A stretch of 64,000 nucleotides of DNA from Mangrovibacterium diazotrophicum (GCF_003610535.1 NZ_RAPN01000001.1:3521320-3585319); one strand, 5' to 3'; positions 33,350 to 42,636 are shown, numbered from the stretch's first letter. Notes: a model not told the origin generated them from the sequence alone. Translations and numbers: made by a program.

Positions 33350-36043
33350 TTATCTCGTTTGCGTTAATTCAATCTGATAACTGCCGGCTTCCAGTTGGTA
33401 AAATCCTGCCGGGTTGGCCATCAACTCAAGTTTGTTACCGGTAGCGGCCTCTGTTGCTTTTCGGACTGCATAGCCCGCCGGAACGTAAAAGTCGGCTGTT
33501 GAATTGGCAGGGATGCAAACCTGGTATAGAACGGTTTTCCCTTTGTGCTCCCATGCTGAAGTAATTTTGCCGTAGGGTGACCGGTGCGAAACATCAACCC
33601 CATTGAGCGATGAAACGAAGGACGGTTTCAGAATCACATTCTTGAATCCCGGCTGATTCGGGTCGGGGAAAATACCGCCGAGTCCTTTGTAAAGCCACGC
33701 ACCGATTTCGCCAAACATGATGTGGTTCATCGAAATGTCGTTCTGTGCATGGATGTCCCAATTCTCCAAAAGGGTTGTGGCACCGTTGACAATCCACCAG
33801 CCCCACGAAGGGAAGTTTTCTTGTGAGGCCATTTTGTAGGCCACGTCCGCATAACCGTTTTCACTCAGCGCATTTAAAATCGACTTTTGCCCGAGCAATC
33901 CCACGTCCAGGTGAAACTGGTCTTGTGCGACGCGTTTGGCCAAATTCGCAGCAACTTCGCTTTTCACGGTTTCGGGAACAAGCCCCCAATAAAGCGGAGC
34001 ACTCATTTCGGTTTGGGTGCCATCGGCATACAAATTCGTTTCGGGGTGGAAGTATTTGTCGTTGAAAGCTTCTTTGATTTTTTGCGCCAAAGCGGCATAA
34101 CGTTTCTCATCTTCCGGCTTGTTCAACAGTTTGGCTGCTTTTGCCAAAATACGGACATCCGCATAGTAGTAGCAGCTTGAAGTTAGCTGAACCGGCGATT
34201 TGGATTTTACCGGAACCCAGTCGCCCAGGCCCCAGGTGGTTAAACCCGACGGGCTGATTTCGGTAATATGGTCAACGTAGCGCTTGATGTTGTCGTAGGA
34301 TGCGTCGAGCAGTGATGCGTCGCCGTAAAACAGGTAAATGTTCCAGGGAATGAGTGCAATGGTACTGGTCCAGTCGGGGCCGTTACCCCACTCATAGCCC
34401 CAGCCGTCGGTTGGGATGATGGAGGGTAGAACGCCGTTGGGCTGCTGCTCGTCTCGGTGGTCTGCCAGCCATTTTTCGTAAATGGTAATTCCGTCGAAGC
34501 TGTACAAACCGGTTTCGACGGCAATGTGTGCATCTCCTGTCCAGCCGTTCTTTTCGCGTTGCGGACAGTCGGTTGGATAACCAAACAGGTTGGATAAATA
34601 CGAATTGTTGGTGGCAGTCCATATCTTATCAATCGTTGGATTGGTTGAAGTTAACGAACCAACCGGAGGCACATCGCTGTGCATAAAATAGCCAACCAAA
34701 CTTTCTTTGGTCAGTTGAACTGGCTTGCTAGATGAGACTTCAACATACTGAAATCCTTTGTAATTGAAGTGCGGCGCAAAAGTCTCTTCACCCTTCCCGT
34801 TCAGAATGTAAATGTCTGTTTGAAAAGGGTCCGAGTCGTCGGTTGGGCGGTAATGTACGTCGATGTTGGACAGGTCGACATGGCCGTTTCCGTACAGGCG
34901 TTCGCCGTGTTTCAATCGTAAAACTGTTCCCTGGGGACCGTCAACGGTAATCTGGCTCACGCCGGCAATGTTTCGTCCCAAGTCGAAAACAACTGTGCTA
35001 TCGTTCAGTCGCGTCATGCTTTTGGCTTCAATTTTCTGAACGTGACGAATCGGGTGTATCAGTTGAGAGACAATGTTTTTGGAGGGAGCCGAACGGTAAA
35101 TGACGCCGTTCCACTTCGAGTCGTTGAATCCGGGCTGGCACCAACCGGCTTGTTCAAGTCTGGCATCGTAGTGCTCGGCGGTGTAAATGCTGTTGAAAAT
35201 GACTGGGCTCAGGGAGCTTTTCCAATCTTTGCCGGAAGTAATTGTTTCGGTTGTGCCGTCATCATAGGTGATGCGCAAATCAAGGCAGAAGGTCGGGCGG
35301 TTTCGCCAGGGCGCTTTGTGGAAATCCCATACCGCCGTCGATTGGTGGTTGTACCAGCCATTGCCGAGTAAAATGCCGATGGCATTCTTCCCGTTTTGCA
35401 GTTGTTTGGTTACATCGAAGGTGACATACAGATTTCGGCGGTCGAAGCGGGTATATGCCGGGTCGAGGACATGGTCGCCAACTTTTTCACCATTCAGGTA
35501 TAACTCGAATAAACCTGCAGCGGCAACATAGACCCTGGCCGATTTTATTTTTTTTCCGGCTTCAAACTCTTTGCGGAAATAGGGTGCCGCTTTTTCGTTC
35601 ATGTCTTTGCCGTCGCTAATCCAGGCACCTTGCCAGTTGCTCATGCCCATCATTCCGGTTTCGAACGAGGCAACCGGTGAGCGAAGCTTTTCATCCTTTT
35701 CATTCCAAACCGAAACAGACCAGAAATATTTGGTGAACGGTTTTAGTGGTTCACCTTCGTAGCGCACCAACATGGCGTCGGATTGAACTTGGCCAGAGTC
35801 CCAGCTTGTTCCTTTGTCTTTGGTAATTTCAAGCGAGTCGGTTGAAACCAGTAGTTGATAGGCCAGCTGTTTAGCACCAAGGCTCGCATCGTTCATCATC
35901 CATGAAAGGCGTGGATTCGGAGAATCAACTCCCAGCGGATTGACTAAATATTCGCAGCGAAGATTGTCGACTTCGGCCGGTGTTTGCGCCCACAAGTTTT
36001 CGGAAAGGCAGATGAGTAAAAGAAGAATCAGGGGAACTCTCAT
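33350..36043 (-). CDS. GH78 alpha-L-rhamnosidase
   Basis: An 897-residue secreted enzyme releasing terminal alpha-L-rhamnose. Signal peptide ends ENLWAQ. Domain order: N-terminal fibronectin-like domain (LRCEYLVNPLGVDSPNPRLSW), two beta-sandwich domains with NLYVTFDV and the WYNHQST region, the (alpha/alpha)6 barrel with PTDCPQREKNGWTGDAH holding the predicted acid Glu, and a C-terminal beta-sandwich. Length is normal for the family. It follows the BSP peptidase gene by 41 bases. Together with GH92 it suggests a rhamnose- and mannose-bearing glycan or plant glycoprotein as target. Confidence 0.95.
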   Translation of the reverse strand: MRVPLILLLLICLSENLWAQTPAEVDNLRCEYLVNPLGVDSPNPRLSWMMNDASLGAKQLAYQLLVSTDSLEITKDKGTSWDSGQVQSDAMLVRYEGEPLKPFTKYFWSVSVWNEKDEKLRSPVASFETGMMGMSNWQGAWISDGKDMNEKAAPYFRKEFEAGKKIKSARVYVAAAGLFELYLNGEKVGDHVLDPAYTRFDRRNLYVTFDVTKQLQNGKNAIGILLGNGWYNHQSTAVWDFHKAPWRNRPTFCLDLRITYDDGTTETITSGKDWKSSLSPVIFNSIYTAEHYDARLEQAGWCQPGFNDSKWNGVIYRSAPSKNIVSQLIHPIRHVQKIEAKSMTRLNDSTVVFDLGRNIAGVSQITVDGPQGTVLRLKHGERLYGNGHVDLSNIDVHYRPTDDSDPFQTDIYILNGKGEETFAPHFNYKGFQYVEVSSSKPVQLTKESLVGYFMHSDVPPVGSLTSTNPTIDKIWTATNNSYLSNLFGYPTDCPQREKNGWTGDAHIAVETGLYSFDGITIYEKWLADHRDEQQPNGVLPSIIPTDGWGYEWGNGPDWTSTIALIPWNIYLFYGDASLLDASYDNIKRYVDHITEISPSGLTTWGLGDWVPVKSKSPVQLTSSCYYYADVRILAKAAKLLNKPEDEKRYAALAQKIKEAFNDKYFHPETNLYADGTQTEMSAPLYWGLVPETVKSEVAANLAKRVAQDQFHLDVGLLGQKSILNALSENGYADVAYKMASQENFPSWGWWIVNGATTLLENWDIHAQNDISMNHIMFGEIGAWLYKGLGGIFPDPNQPGFKNVILKPSFVSSLNGVDVSHRSPYGKITSAWEHKGKTVLYQVCIPANSTADFYVPAGYAVRKATEAATGNKLELMANPAGFYQLEAGSYQIELTQTR

Positions 36044-36084
36044 GAATGTGTGGATTTAATTTTTTGAACACGTTAAAATACAGC

Positions 36085-36789
36085 TTAAATCTGAGGATTT
36101 GCGATGTATTCTTTCCAAAGTTCAGCGGGACTGTTTCCGGTGAGTTTTACCCAAACAGCATCGCTATATCGATGTTCGCGCATGATTTTATCCATCTTCT
36201 CCACAAACTTCTTGTTTTTGTTTTGCACAATCCAGGTGAAAAAGCGTGCCGTAACACGATACGAGTTGTCGTAGTTTTGCGTCTCGGTCACATCGGGTAG
36301 TTTCCAACCTGCACCTTCGTTGTCAACTCCAAATTTAAAGCGAGCATAGTCGGCAATTCCTTCGGTGATCCACCAGGGGCCGTTGGTTTCTCCATAATCC
36401 TGTACAATGTGCATCACCTCGTGTGTCACCACATCGATATCGTTGGGATGCTGATCGAACCAGCGGGGATTGAAAACCACGCGAGCATCAGAGGTTGCGG
36501 CTACGCCATCGTAAGCAGGATCAATAACGAACGTAACTTTGCGTGCAGACTTTCGGTTGTAAGCCTTGCAGAGTTTGGGATAAACGGCGAAGAACGTTTC
36601 CTGAAGTTTGGCGGACAGATCGACGCTTAAACCTTCCTGTTTATTGATGTAGATTAGTGTAATTCCGTTTTGCTGAATCGTGTCGGACTCAGTGAAACTG
36701 TTATCATCCTGTACAGGCGATGGTGTGGTAGCGATGGCGATCGTGGAGCTGATGAGCCAGAGCAGAAGCGACAATATTGGTAACTTCAT
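36085..36789 (-). CDS. Secreted BSP-domain (basic secretory protein) zinc metallopeptidase
   Basis: A 234-residue secreted protein. After the signal peptide (about 1-20) comes a domain like plant basic secretory proteins, with VVFNPRWFDQHPNDIDVVT and the zinc motif HEVMHIVQDYG (H-E-x-x-H), then GPWWITEGIADYARFKFG, where the Glu-Gly-x-x-D-Y segment supplies the further ligand, as in related gluzincin-like peptidases. ATG 36789 starts the signal peptide; an upstream in-frame ATG at 36849 would add 20 residues without one. First gene of the operon with GH78 and GH92, so it may degrade the protein part of a glycoprotein substrate. Confidence 0.85.
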   Translation of the reverse strand: MKLPILSLLLWLISSTIAIATTPSPVQDDNSFTESDTIQQNGITLIYINKQEGLSVDLSAKLQETFFAVYPKLCKAYNRKSARKVTFVIDPAYDGVAATSDARVVFNPRWFDQHPNDIDVVTHEVMHIVQDYGETNGPWWITEGIADYARFKFGVDNEGAGWKLPDVTETQNYDNSYRVTARFFTWIVQNKNKKFVEKMDKIMREHRYSDAVWVKLTGNSPAELWKEYIANPQI

Positions 36790-36858
36790 CGTTTGTTGTT
36801 TATTGCATTTGTATGATATCATTACTGTCAAGCGGGTGGTTTTACTCATTCATCGTTG

Positions 36859-36866
36859 TAATTTTG
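36859..36866 (+). promoter_or_regulatory. Putative promoter element for pgeF
   Basis: TAATTTTG matches TAnnTTTG exactly 35 bases before the ATG. No clear -33 TTG is visible. Confidence 0.4.
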
Positions 36867-36901
36867 GTGCTTATTCGGTCAATTTCAAAAAGGATATTCA
36901 G

Positions 36902-37672
36902 ATGAAAAAGATAAGTTCAAATCAAAAATACTTCTATCAGTTCGATCGTCTTTCAGGGGATGGAATTTTGCATTTCTCGTCCACCAAAGCCGGATGGGGT
37001 GGAGACGGGCGCTGTCGTTTTACCGGCGATTCAGCCGAAGTTTATGCGGATTATCGCCGGGAGTTGGCGGAAAGTTTGGGATTGAAACAAGTTCAGTTTG
37101 TTTTTCCCCGGCAAACACACAGTAGTCATGTGGTTGTTGTCCAAAAGTCAAGGGAAGTACAGGACGTTGAGGACACCGATGCTTTGGTGACCAACCAGCC
37201 TGGTTTGTGCATTTGTGTGCAAACGGCCGACTGTGTGCCGGTGCTGATTTATGACCCGGTTAGAAAGGTGGTTGCGGCAATTCATGCGGGCTGGCGTGGC
37301 ACGGTGGGCAAGATTGTGGAAAAGACCGTTGCGACGATGAAAAGCGTTTTTCAATCAGATCCCTCAGATTTGCTGGCCGGAATTGGCCCGTCTATTTCAA
37401 CCCTGAATTACGAAATCGGGGAGGATGTCATTTTTGCGGTACGCGAAAATTTTGCCAATCACCAGCAGTTATTAGTCTCTTCCGAAAAGGAAGGGAAGGC
37501 CTATTTTGATTTGTGGAAGGCCAATCAATCGGTGTTGCTTGGAGCTGGACTTTCCGCTCTAAACATTGAAGTCATGAATCTGTGTTCGTATGATGAAGAA
37601 CACGATTTCTTCTCTGCCCGGCGTGACGGCTTGCTAACCGGACGGATGATCACTGGAATTATGATCGTCTAG
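36902..37672 (+). CDS. pgeF: Peptidoglycan-editing factor / laccase-domain purine nucleoside enzyme (YfiH)
   Basis: A 256-residue cytosolic protein of the YfiH/PgeF family. The metal site residues are in RQTHSSHV (His), VQTADCVPVL (Cys) and AAIHAGWRGT (His), and the C-terminal FSARRDG is present. Family members act on adenosine and other purine nucleosides and help remove wrong amino acids from peptidoglycan precursors. A longer in-frame extension exists upstream of the ATG but is not protein-like and overlaps the divergent gene, so 36902 is chosen. It is divergent from the BSP-GH78-GH92 operon. Confidence 0.93.
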   Translation: MKKISSNQKYFYQFDRLSGDGILHFSSTKAGWGGDGRCRFTGDSAEVYADYRRELAESLGLKQVQFVFPRQTHSSHVVVVQKSREVQDVEDTDALVTNQPGLCICVQTADCVPVLIYDPVRKVVAAIHAGWRGTVGKIVEKTVATMKSVFQSDPSDLLAGIGPSISTLNYEIGEDVIFAVRENFANHQQLLVSSEKEGKAYFDLWKANQSVLLGAGLSALNIEVMNLCSYDEEHDFFSARRDGLLTGRMITGIMIV

Positions 37673-37692
37673 ATACAAACATATGTTGATAT

Positions 37693-37716
37693 CTATCAAT
37701 CTTTTTAGATTGATAG
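37693..37716. promoter_or_regulatory. Perfect inverted repeat at the FadL-like gene promoter
   Basis: CTATCAATCT and AGATTGATAG are perfect 10-base arms around TTTT. It starts 20 bases after the pgeF stop and overlaps the predicted -33 element of the next gene. It may be an operator or a weak terminator. Confidence 0.5.
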
Positions 37717-37740
37717 TACCATGTAACTTCGCTAACTTTC
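37710..37740 (+). promoter_or_regulatory. Promoter for the FadL-like gene
   Basis: TTG (37710-37712) and TAACTTTC (37733-37740), one mismatch from TAnnTTTG, are 20 bases apart. The ATG follows 27 bases after. Confidence 0.5.
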
Positions 37741-37767
37741 CGCCACAAAATCTTAACTAATCGACCG

Positions 37768-39045
37768 ATGAAAAGAACGTGGAAAAAAATCGTTTTAGCG
37801 GGAAGTTTCTGTTTGGCTGTTGTTGCAGCTCAGGCAACTGACGGCTATTTTGGGGTGGGCTACGGAACCATTAATAAAGGACTGGCAGGTGCCGGTGTTG
37901 CTTATTACCAAGGATCATTAATCAACGGAAACCCGGCAGGCGCTGTTTGGTTGGGCAAAAAATACCAACTGGGCATCGAACTCTTCAATCCGAACCGGCA
38001 ATTTACAGTTACCGGAACTCCGACAGGTGATCCTTATTTTGGACTGATGCCGGGGACTGTAAAAAGTGAAAGCAAAGTATTTTTTATGCCAACATTGGGT
38101 GCTAACTGGATGCTAGGCGAAAAGTCGGCTCTTTCTGTATCCATATTTGGCAACGGCGGCATGAACACGGATTACCCGACTGCCGTATTTTATGATTCAG
38201 AATCTGAATCCACAGGTGTAAACTTGGCTCAGCTTTTTGCCGATGTTACTTATTCGTTGAAAATAGCAGAAAATCATTCAGTGGGTGTAACGGGTGTTTT
38301 AGCTTATCAGTATTTTGAAGCAAAAGGCTTGAAAACTTTCGGGGACTATGGATTTTCTTCAGATCCTGCGAACCTGACCAACAACGGAAATTCAGGAAGC
38401 ACTGGTGTCGGAGTTAAAGTTGGCTACATGGGCCAGTTGTTCGATGGCTTTACTGTGGGTGCCATGTATCAAAGTAAAGTTTACATGAGCGAGTTTGACG
38501 AATATGCCGGTTTGTTTGCCGAACAAGGCGATTTCGATATTCCGGCAAGCTGGACGGCCGGTTTTGCCTGGGATGTGACGGACGCCTTCACGGTGATGGC
38601 CGATGTGAAACAAATCTTCTACAGTGGCGTAAAGTCAATCGCTAATCCAATGATGCCAAATATTGGTATGGCCATGATGGGTGATGCCGGTTATCTGCTT
38701 GGGGCAGACAATGGACCCGGATTTGGCTGGAAAGACGTAACTGTCGTGAAGTTGGGTGTTTCCTGTTCTGCTGTTGAGAAATGGACTTTCCGCGCTGGAT
38801 ATTCTATCGGTGAAAACCCGGTGCCTGAGTCGGAAGTGATGTTCAATATTTTAGCTCCGGGTGTAATCACCAATCAGCTCGGTTTTGGACTGACCCGCGA
38901 TATGGGTGAAAAAGGAAGTCAGCTGCATTTTGCATTGAACTATGCGCTGAACAATGATGTGACAGGATCGAATCCAATGGATCCGGGCCAGACAATTAAA
39001 TTAGAAATGAATCAACTTGAAATAGAATTTGGTATCTCATTCTAA
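37768..39045 (+). CDS. FadL/OMPP1-family outer-membrane transport protein
   Basis: A 425-residue outer-membrane beta barrel with signal peptide (about 1-24, ending AQAT). The start of the mature protein, GYGTINKGLAGAGVAYYQGSL then NGNPAGA, is the N-terminal hatch region with the conserved N-P-A-G of the FadL/TodX family. Alternating hydrophobic strands fill the rest and the chain ends in Phe, as barrels do. Family members pass long-chain fatty acids or other hydrophobic compounds. Followed by a strong terminator, so it is probably transcribed alone. Confidence 0.9.
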   Translation: MKRTWKKIVLAGSFCLAVVAAQATDGYFGVGYGTINKGLAGAGVAYYQGSLINGNPAGAVWLGKKYQLGIELFNPNRQFTVTGTPTGDPYFGLMPGTVKSESKVFFMPTLGANWMLGEKSALSVSIFGNGGMNTDYPTAVFYDSESESTGVNLAQLFADVTYSLKIAENHSVGVTGVLAYQYFEAKGLKTFGDYGFSSDPANLTNNGNSGSTGVGVKVGYMGQLFDGFTVGAMYQSKVYMSEFDEYAGLFAEQGDFDIPASWTAGFAWDVTDAFTVMADVKQIFYSGVKSIANPMMPNIGMAMMGDAGYLLGADNGPGFGWKDVTVVKLGVSCSAVEKWTFRAGYSIGENPVPESEVMFNILAPGVITNQLGFGLTRDMGEKGSQLHFALNYALNNDVTGSNPMDPGQTIKLEMNQLEIEFGISF

Positions 39046-39071
39046 AAGCCGTTGAGATAAGTGAAGAAGCG

Positions 39072-39102
39072 AAGGGTCTTGCAAGAAGCAGGGCCCTTTT
39101 TT
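39072..39102 (+). terminator. Terminator after the FadL-like gene
   Basis: AAGGGTCTTGC pairs with GCAGGGCCCTT through two G-U pairs around a 5-base loop, followed by a T-run. Confidence 0.75.
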
Positions 39103-39150
39103 ATGTTCGAATGCCTACCTTTGTCGTACTGTTCAATTAAAAACAAATAC

Positions 39151-39885
39151 ATGCAGAATGAGTTGCTTTGGCTGGTTATGTTGCTGGCTAATTTCCTGAT
39201 GATAATAGCTGCCTTTAAATTTTTTGGCAAGTGGGGACTGATCATGTGGATCCCGATTTCGGTGATCGTGGCGAATATCCAGGTCATTCAAACCGTAAAA
39301 CTGTTTGGTTTGGCGGCTACTTTGGGAAACATTGTCTACGCGACTTCCTTTTTGGTCACCGATATTCTTTCCGAAAACTATGGAAAGGAAGAAGCGAAGA
39401 AGGCGGTTTGGATTGGCTTCTTCAGCCTGATTGCGATGACCTTGCTCATGAATCTGGCCTTGTATTTTCAACCACTGGCTGGCGATGATTTTGCCGGCGT
39501 GGCACACGAATCACTCAGCACAATTTTCGAGCTGATGCCACGTATTGCAGTGGCCAGTTTAATTGCCTATTTGCTCTCGCAGCGCCACGATGTTTGGGCT
39601 TTTCATTTTTGGAAGAACCGTTTCCCAAAGTCGCACCATTTGTGGTTACGCAATAATTTAAGCACGATGGTGTCGCAACTAATCGACAGTGTGGCGTTTA
39701 CCTTTATTGCTTTTTACGGTGTATTTGAATGGCCGGTATTGTGGGAAATCCTGGTAACGACCTACTTCCTGAAATGGATCGTAGCAGCTGCCGACACGCC
39801 CTTTGTTTACTGGTCGCGGCTCATTCACCGTAACGGCAATTTTGTGATGAAGGAATCAGGTGCGCCAGAACCAATTGGTGAATAG
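39151..39885 (+). CDS. Queuosine precursor transporter, YhhQ family
   Basis: A 244-residue inner-membrane protein with about six spans, matching the YhhQ/COG1738 family that imports queuosine precursors such as preQ0/preQ1. Typical features: SFLVTDILSENYGKEEAKKAVWIGF and DSVAFTFIAFYGVF near the C-terminal half. A longer in-frame start at 39061 would run through the terminator hairpin of the previous gene, so ATG 39151 is chosen. The 3' end overlaps the convergent trkH gene by 30 bases. Confidence 0.88.
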   Translation: MQNELLWLVMLLANFLMIIAAFKFFGKWGLIMWIPISVIVANIQVIQTVKLFGLAATLGNIVYATSFLVTDILSENYGKEEAKKAVWIGFFSLIAMTLLMNLALYFQPLAGDDFAGVAHESLSTIFELMPRIAVASLIAYLLSQRHDVWAFHFWKNRFPKSHHLWLRNNLSTMVSQLIDSVAFTFIAFYGVFEWPVLWEILVTTYFLKWIVAAADTPFVYWSRLIHRNGNFVMKESGAPEPIGE

Positions 39886-41316
39886 CGACAACACTGGGAA
39901 AATCTCCAAACGTCCCAACAGCATGGAGAACGAAAGCAGGTATTTTGAGCTGTCGGTGAGCATCGAGAAATTCGACGCCGGGCCCACCAAGCCGAATCCC
40001 GGGCCAACTCCGCCCATTGTCGTCAAAATTGAACCGAAGGAAGTTGCCCAGCTGTTCCCAAGTAGCAGCATGACAAAAGTTCCTGCAATAACAACCCCGT
40101 AGTAAATAATGATGAAGTTCATCACACTGGAAACCTGAGCGTTGTTCAGAATTTTGTTGTTGTAGCGAACGTTGAAAACGGCATTGGGGTGAAGCACACG
40201 CCTGATGCTGTTTCGCAGGTATTGAAAGTTAATCACGTGGCGAATGACTTTTACGCCACCTCCTGTCGATCCGGCGCAGGCACCAATCAACATCAGGAAA
40301 GCAATCAGGATGATTCCCTGTATCGGCCAAACCAAATAGTCGGCGGTTGCAAAACCGGTTGCTGTAATCACTGAAACAACCTGGAAGAAGGAGTCGCGGA
40401 ATGCTTTCTCAAAGGTAATTTGCTGACTGGTGTACAGGATAACCGTCAGAATTAAACCGACTGCCCCAATCACTTTTAAATAGAGGTGCAATTCCTGGTT
40501 GCTCAAGGCCTGTTTGAAACGGCCTTTGAAACCAAGCACGTGCAGCGTAAAGTTGATTCCCGAAAGGGCCATAAAAATCGTAATCACATACTGGATGTAT
40601 GGAGAGTAATCGGTAACACTGGTGTTTTTGGTCGAAAATCCACCTGTCGCTACTGTTGCAAACGAGTGACAAATACTGTCGAACAGCGGCATTCCACCAA
40701 ACATGAGCAGGATGGTTTCAACGACGGTGAACCCGACGTAAATCATCCAGATATTTCGGGCAACGTATCTGATCTTGGTCGAAACTTTCTCTTCAACAAC
40801 CACCGATGCTTCGGAGCTGAAAAGCTGCATTCCAGAAATTTTCAGGAAGGGCATGATGGCGATTACCAATACGATAATTCCCATCCCTCCAATCCAGTGG
40901 GTCAGGCTTCGCCAAAACAGAATGCTTTTCGGTAGTGCTTCAATATCGGTTAGTATGGATGACCCGGTTGTTGTGAAACCGGACATCGACTCGAAATAAG
41001 CATCGACGAAACGCGGAATCGACCCCGTTACGAGATAGGGAAAACTGCCGACAAGGGCCAGGATGATCCAGCCGAACGACGCAATGACCAGACTCTCGCG
41101 TACTCCGGGCTCGGCATTTCTGAAATTACGGGTGGAGATGTTTAAAACAGCGCCAATGCACAGGGTTAAAAGAATTGCCCGGATTAAATCGCCGCTTATA
41201 TTTTCTTTGTAAATGAGGGAAACCAGGAATGCCGGCAACATGAAAAGACCTTCGAACAGGATGATGATCGAAATGATGTGTGTGATAATGAAGATATTTA
41301 TTTTCCTATGCTTCAA
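39856..41316 (-). CDS. trkH: TrkH-family potassium uptake channel
   Basis: A 486-residue membrane protein that forms the pore of a Trk-type K+ uptake system. Four pore-loop repeats with the selectivity-filter glycine are seen: SGFTTTGSS, VATGGFSTKN, TATGFATAD and GSTGGGVKV; THWIGGMGII is also typical. No ATG fits the N-terminus; the reading frame starts with TTG at 41316 preceded by the purine-rich GGGGGA. Its regulatory TrkA partner is not in the window. The last ten codons overlap the convergent YhhQ gene. Confidence 0.92.
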   Translation of the reverse strand: MKHRKINIFIITHIISIIILFEGLFMLPAFLVSLIYKENISGDLIRAILLTLCIGAVLNISTRNFRNAEPGVRESLVIASFGWIILALVGSFPYLVTGSIPRFVDAYFESMSGFTTTGSSILTDIEALPKSILFWRSLTHWIGGMGIIVLVIAIMPFLKISGMQLFSSEASVVVEEKVSTKIRYVARNIWMIYVGFTVVETILLMFGGMPLFDSICHSFATVATGGFSTKNTSVTDYSPYIQYVITIFMALSGINFTLHVLGFKGRFKQALSNQELHLYLKVIGAVGLILTVILYTSQQITFEKAFRDSFFQVVSVITATGFATADYLVWPIQGIILIAFLMLIGACAGSTGGGVKVIRHVINFQYLRNSIRRVLHPNAVFNVRYNNKILNNAQVSSVMNFIIIYYGVVIAGTFVMLLLGNSWATSFGSILTTMGGVGPGFGLVGPASNFSMLTDSSKYLLSFSMLLGRLEIFPVLSLFTNWFWRT

Positions 41317-41437
41317 TTTGTTCCCCCACAGTTTGTTTCAAAATTAAAACAAGTTGAAGAAGCGGCGCCATAATCCGGGTAATTTTAATGTCAGCTTAAT
41401 CTGAAGTTTACCTCGCCGCCGCTCTTGTTTGCGGGCA

Positions 41438-41465
41438 CGAAATTAAAAAATAAGGCTTTCCTCAA
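41438..41465 (-). promoter_or_regulatory. Putative trkH promoter
   Basis: Minus-strand TTG (41465-41463) and TAATTTCG (41445-41438), one mismatch from TAnnTTTG, are 17 bases apart. The leader to the TTG start would be about 115 bases. Confidence 0.38.
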
Positions 41466-41533
41466 ATTGAAACCAACGTCATTTATTCAATAATTGAACG
41501 AAATTAAGGGCAAGGTAACATCCGTGCGAAATT

Positions 41534-42355
41534 TTAAAAGTTGAAATTATTCGGATCGGGGCCAAGACGTTTGTTTTCGTCAAGTGCATCGATTTTCAAC
41601 ATGTCCTCGTGGGATAGCTCAAAATCAAACAATTCTGCGTTAGCTTTGATGCGTTCCGGTGTTACCGATTTGGGAATGGTGACCACGCCCTTCTGCAGAT
41701 CCCAGCGCAGCACAATCTGAACAGGTGTTTTTCCGTACTTTTCTGCCAATCCTTTCAATAGCGGTATTTCGTTCACTTGTCCCTTCATGATCGGGCTCCA
41801 CGCTTCGGCTTGAATTTGGTTCCGTTTGCAGAAGTCGAGTAATTCAGGCTGCACCAGGCCGGGGTGAAACTCGTACTGGTTAACCATTGGCTTGATGGTA
41901 CAGGATGGGAGGAAATCCTCCAATTGGTTCTGCATAAAATTGCTAACACCGATGGCCTTTATTTTTCCTTTTTCGTAGAGTTCTTCCAATGCTTTCCAGG
42001 TCTCTTTTGAAAGCTCTCCTTTGGGCCAGTGAATGAGGTACAGGTCGAGGTAGTCGGTCTGCAGCCGGTTCAGGCTGTCGTCGAAGGCTTTCAACGTTTG
42101 TTGGTATCCCTGGTCGCTGTTCCAAACTTTGGAAGTCAGGAAAATCTCCTCGCGCGGAAGGCCACTCTCGGAAATGGCTATTCCAACGCCGTTTTCATTT
42201 TTGTACACGGCCGCGGTGTCGATACTTCGGTAGCCTACTTCCAGTGCGTATTTTACGGCGTTGATCACTTCATCACCTTCTTTCGATAAAAACACGCCCA
42301 AGCCCAGGGCCGGCATTTCCAATCCATTGCTCAATGTTACTGTTGGATGTTTCAT
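41534..42355 (-). CDS. Aldo/keto reductase
   Basis: A 273-residue NADPH-dependent TIM-barrel reductase. The catalytic tetrad is visible: Asp and Tyr in RSIDTAAVYKNE, Lys in LTSKVW, and His in YLIHWP. The C-terminal IPKSVTPERIKAN is the cofactor-binding signature and closely resembles bacterial 2,5-diketo-gluconate-reductase-like enzymes. The substrate is not predictable. It stands alone between trkH (minus) and the divergent aspartate kinase gene. Confidence 0.95.
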   Translation of the reverse strand: MKHPTVTLSNGLEMPALGLGVFLSKEGDEVINAVKYALEVGYRSIDTAAVYKNENGVGIAISESGLPREEIFLTSKVWNSDQGYQQTLKAFDDSLNRLQTDYLDLYLIHWPKGELSKETWKALEELYEKGKIKAIGVSNFMQNQLEDFLPSCTIKPMVNQYEFHPGLVQPELLDFCKRNQIQAEAWSPIMKGQVNEIPLLKGLAEKYGKTPVQIVLRWDLQKGVVTIPKSVTPERIKANAELFDFELSHEDMLKIDALDENKRLGPDPNNFNF

Positions 42356-42529
42356 TGTTGTTGTTTTTAGAGTACTGTTCGGTTAAGAACAACGGTGCAG
42401 CTCTGAAATTGTTTCTTCTTTTTAGTTGGCAAAGTTTTTGAATCTCCGATGTAGAAATGTATTTTAGGCTAACTTCGATTTCGCCAAAAATCAGTGGGGA
42501 GAAAAATATGGGCGAATTGGTGAAATAAT

Positions 42530-42537
42530 TACATTTG
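42530..42537 (+). promoter_or_regulatory. Putative -7 element for the aspartate kinase gene
   Basis: TACATTTG matches TAnnTTTG exactly about 100 bases before the ATG; TTGG lies only 12 bases upstream, so the -33 part is poor. Confidence 0.38.
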
Positions 42538-42636
42538 CCGCCGTTTTTTAGGGCAAATATTCATGGCAAATGTCTATCGAAATCAGCTTGAAGAGAGCTC
42601 TTTAAAATTTAACAAGAACACGCAAAAACACGATAA

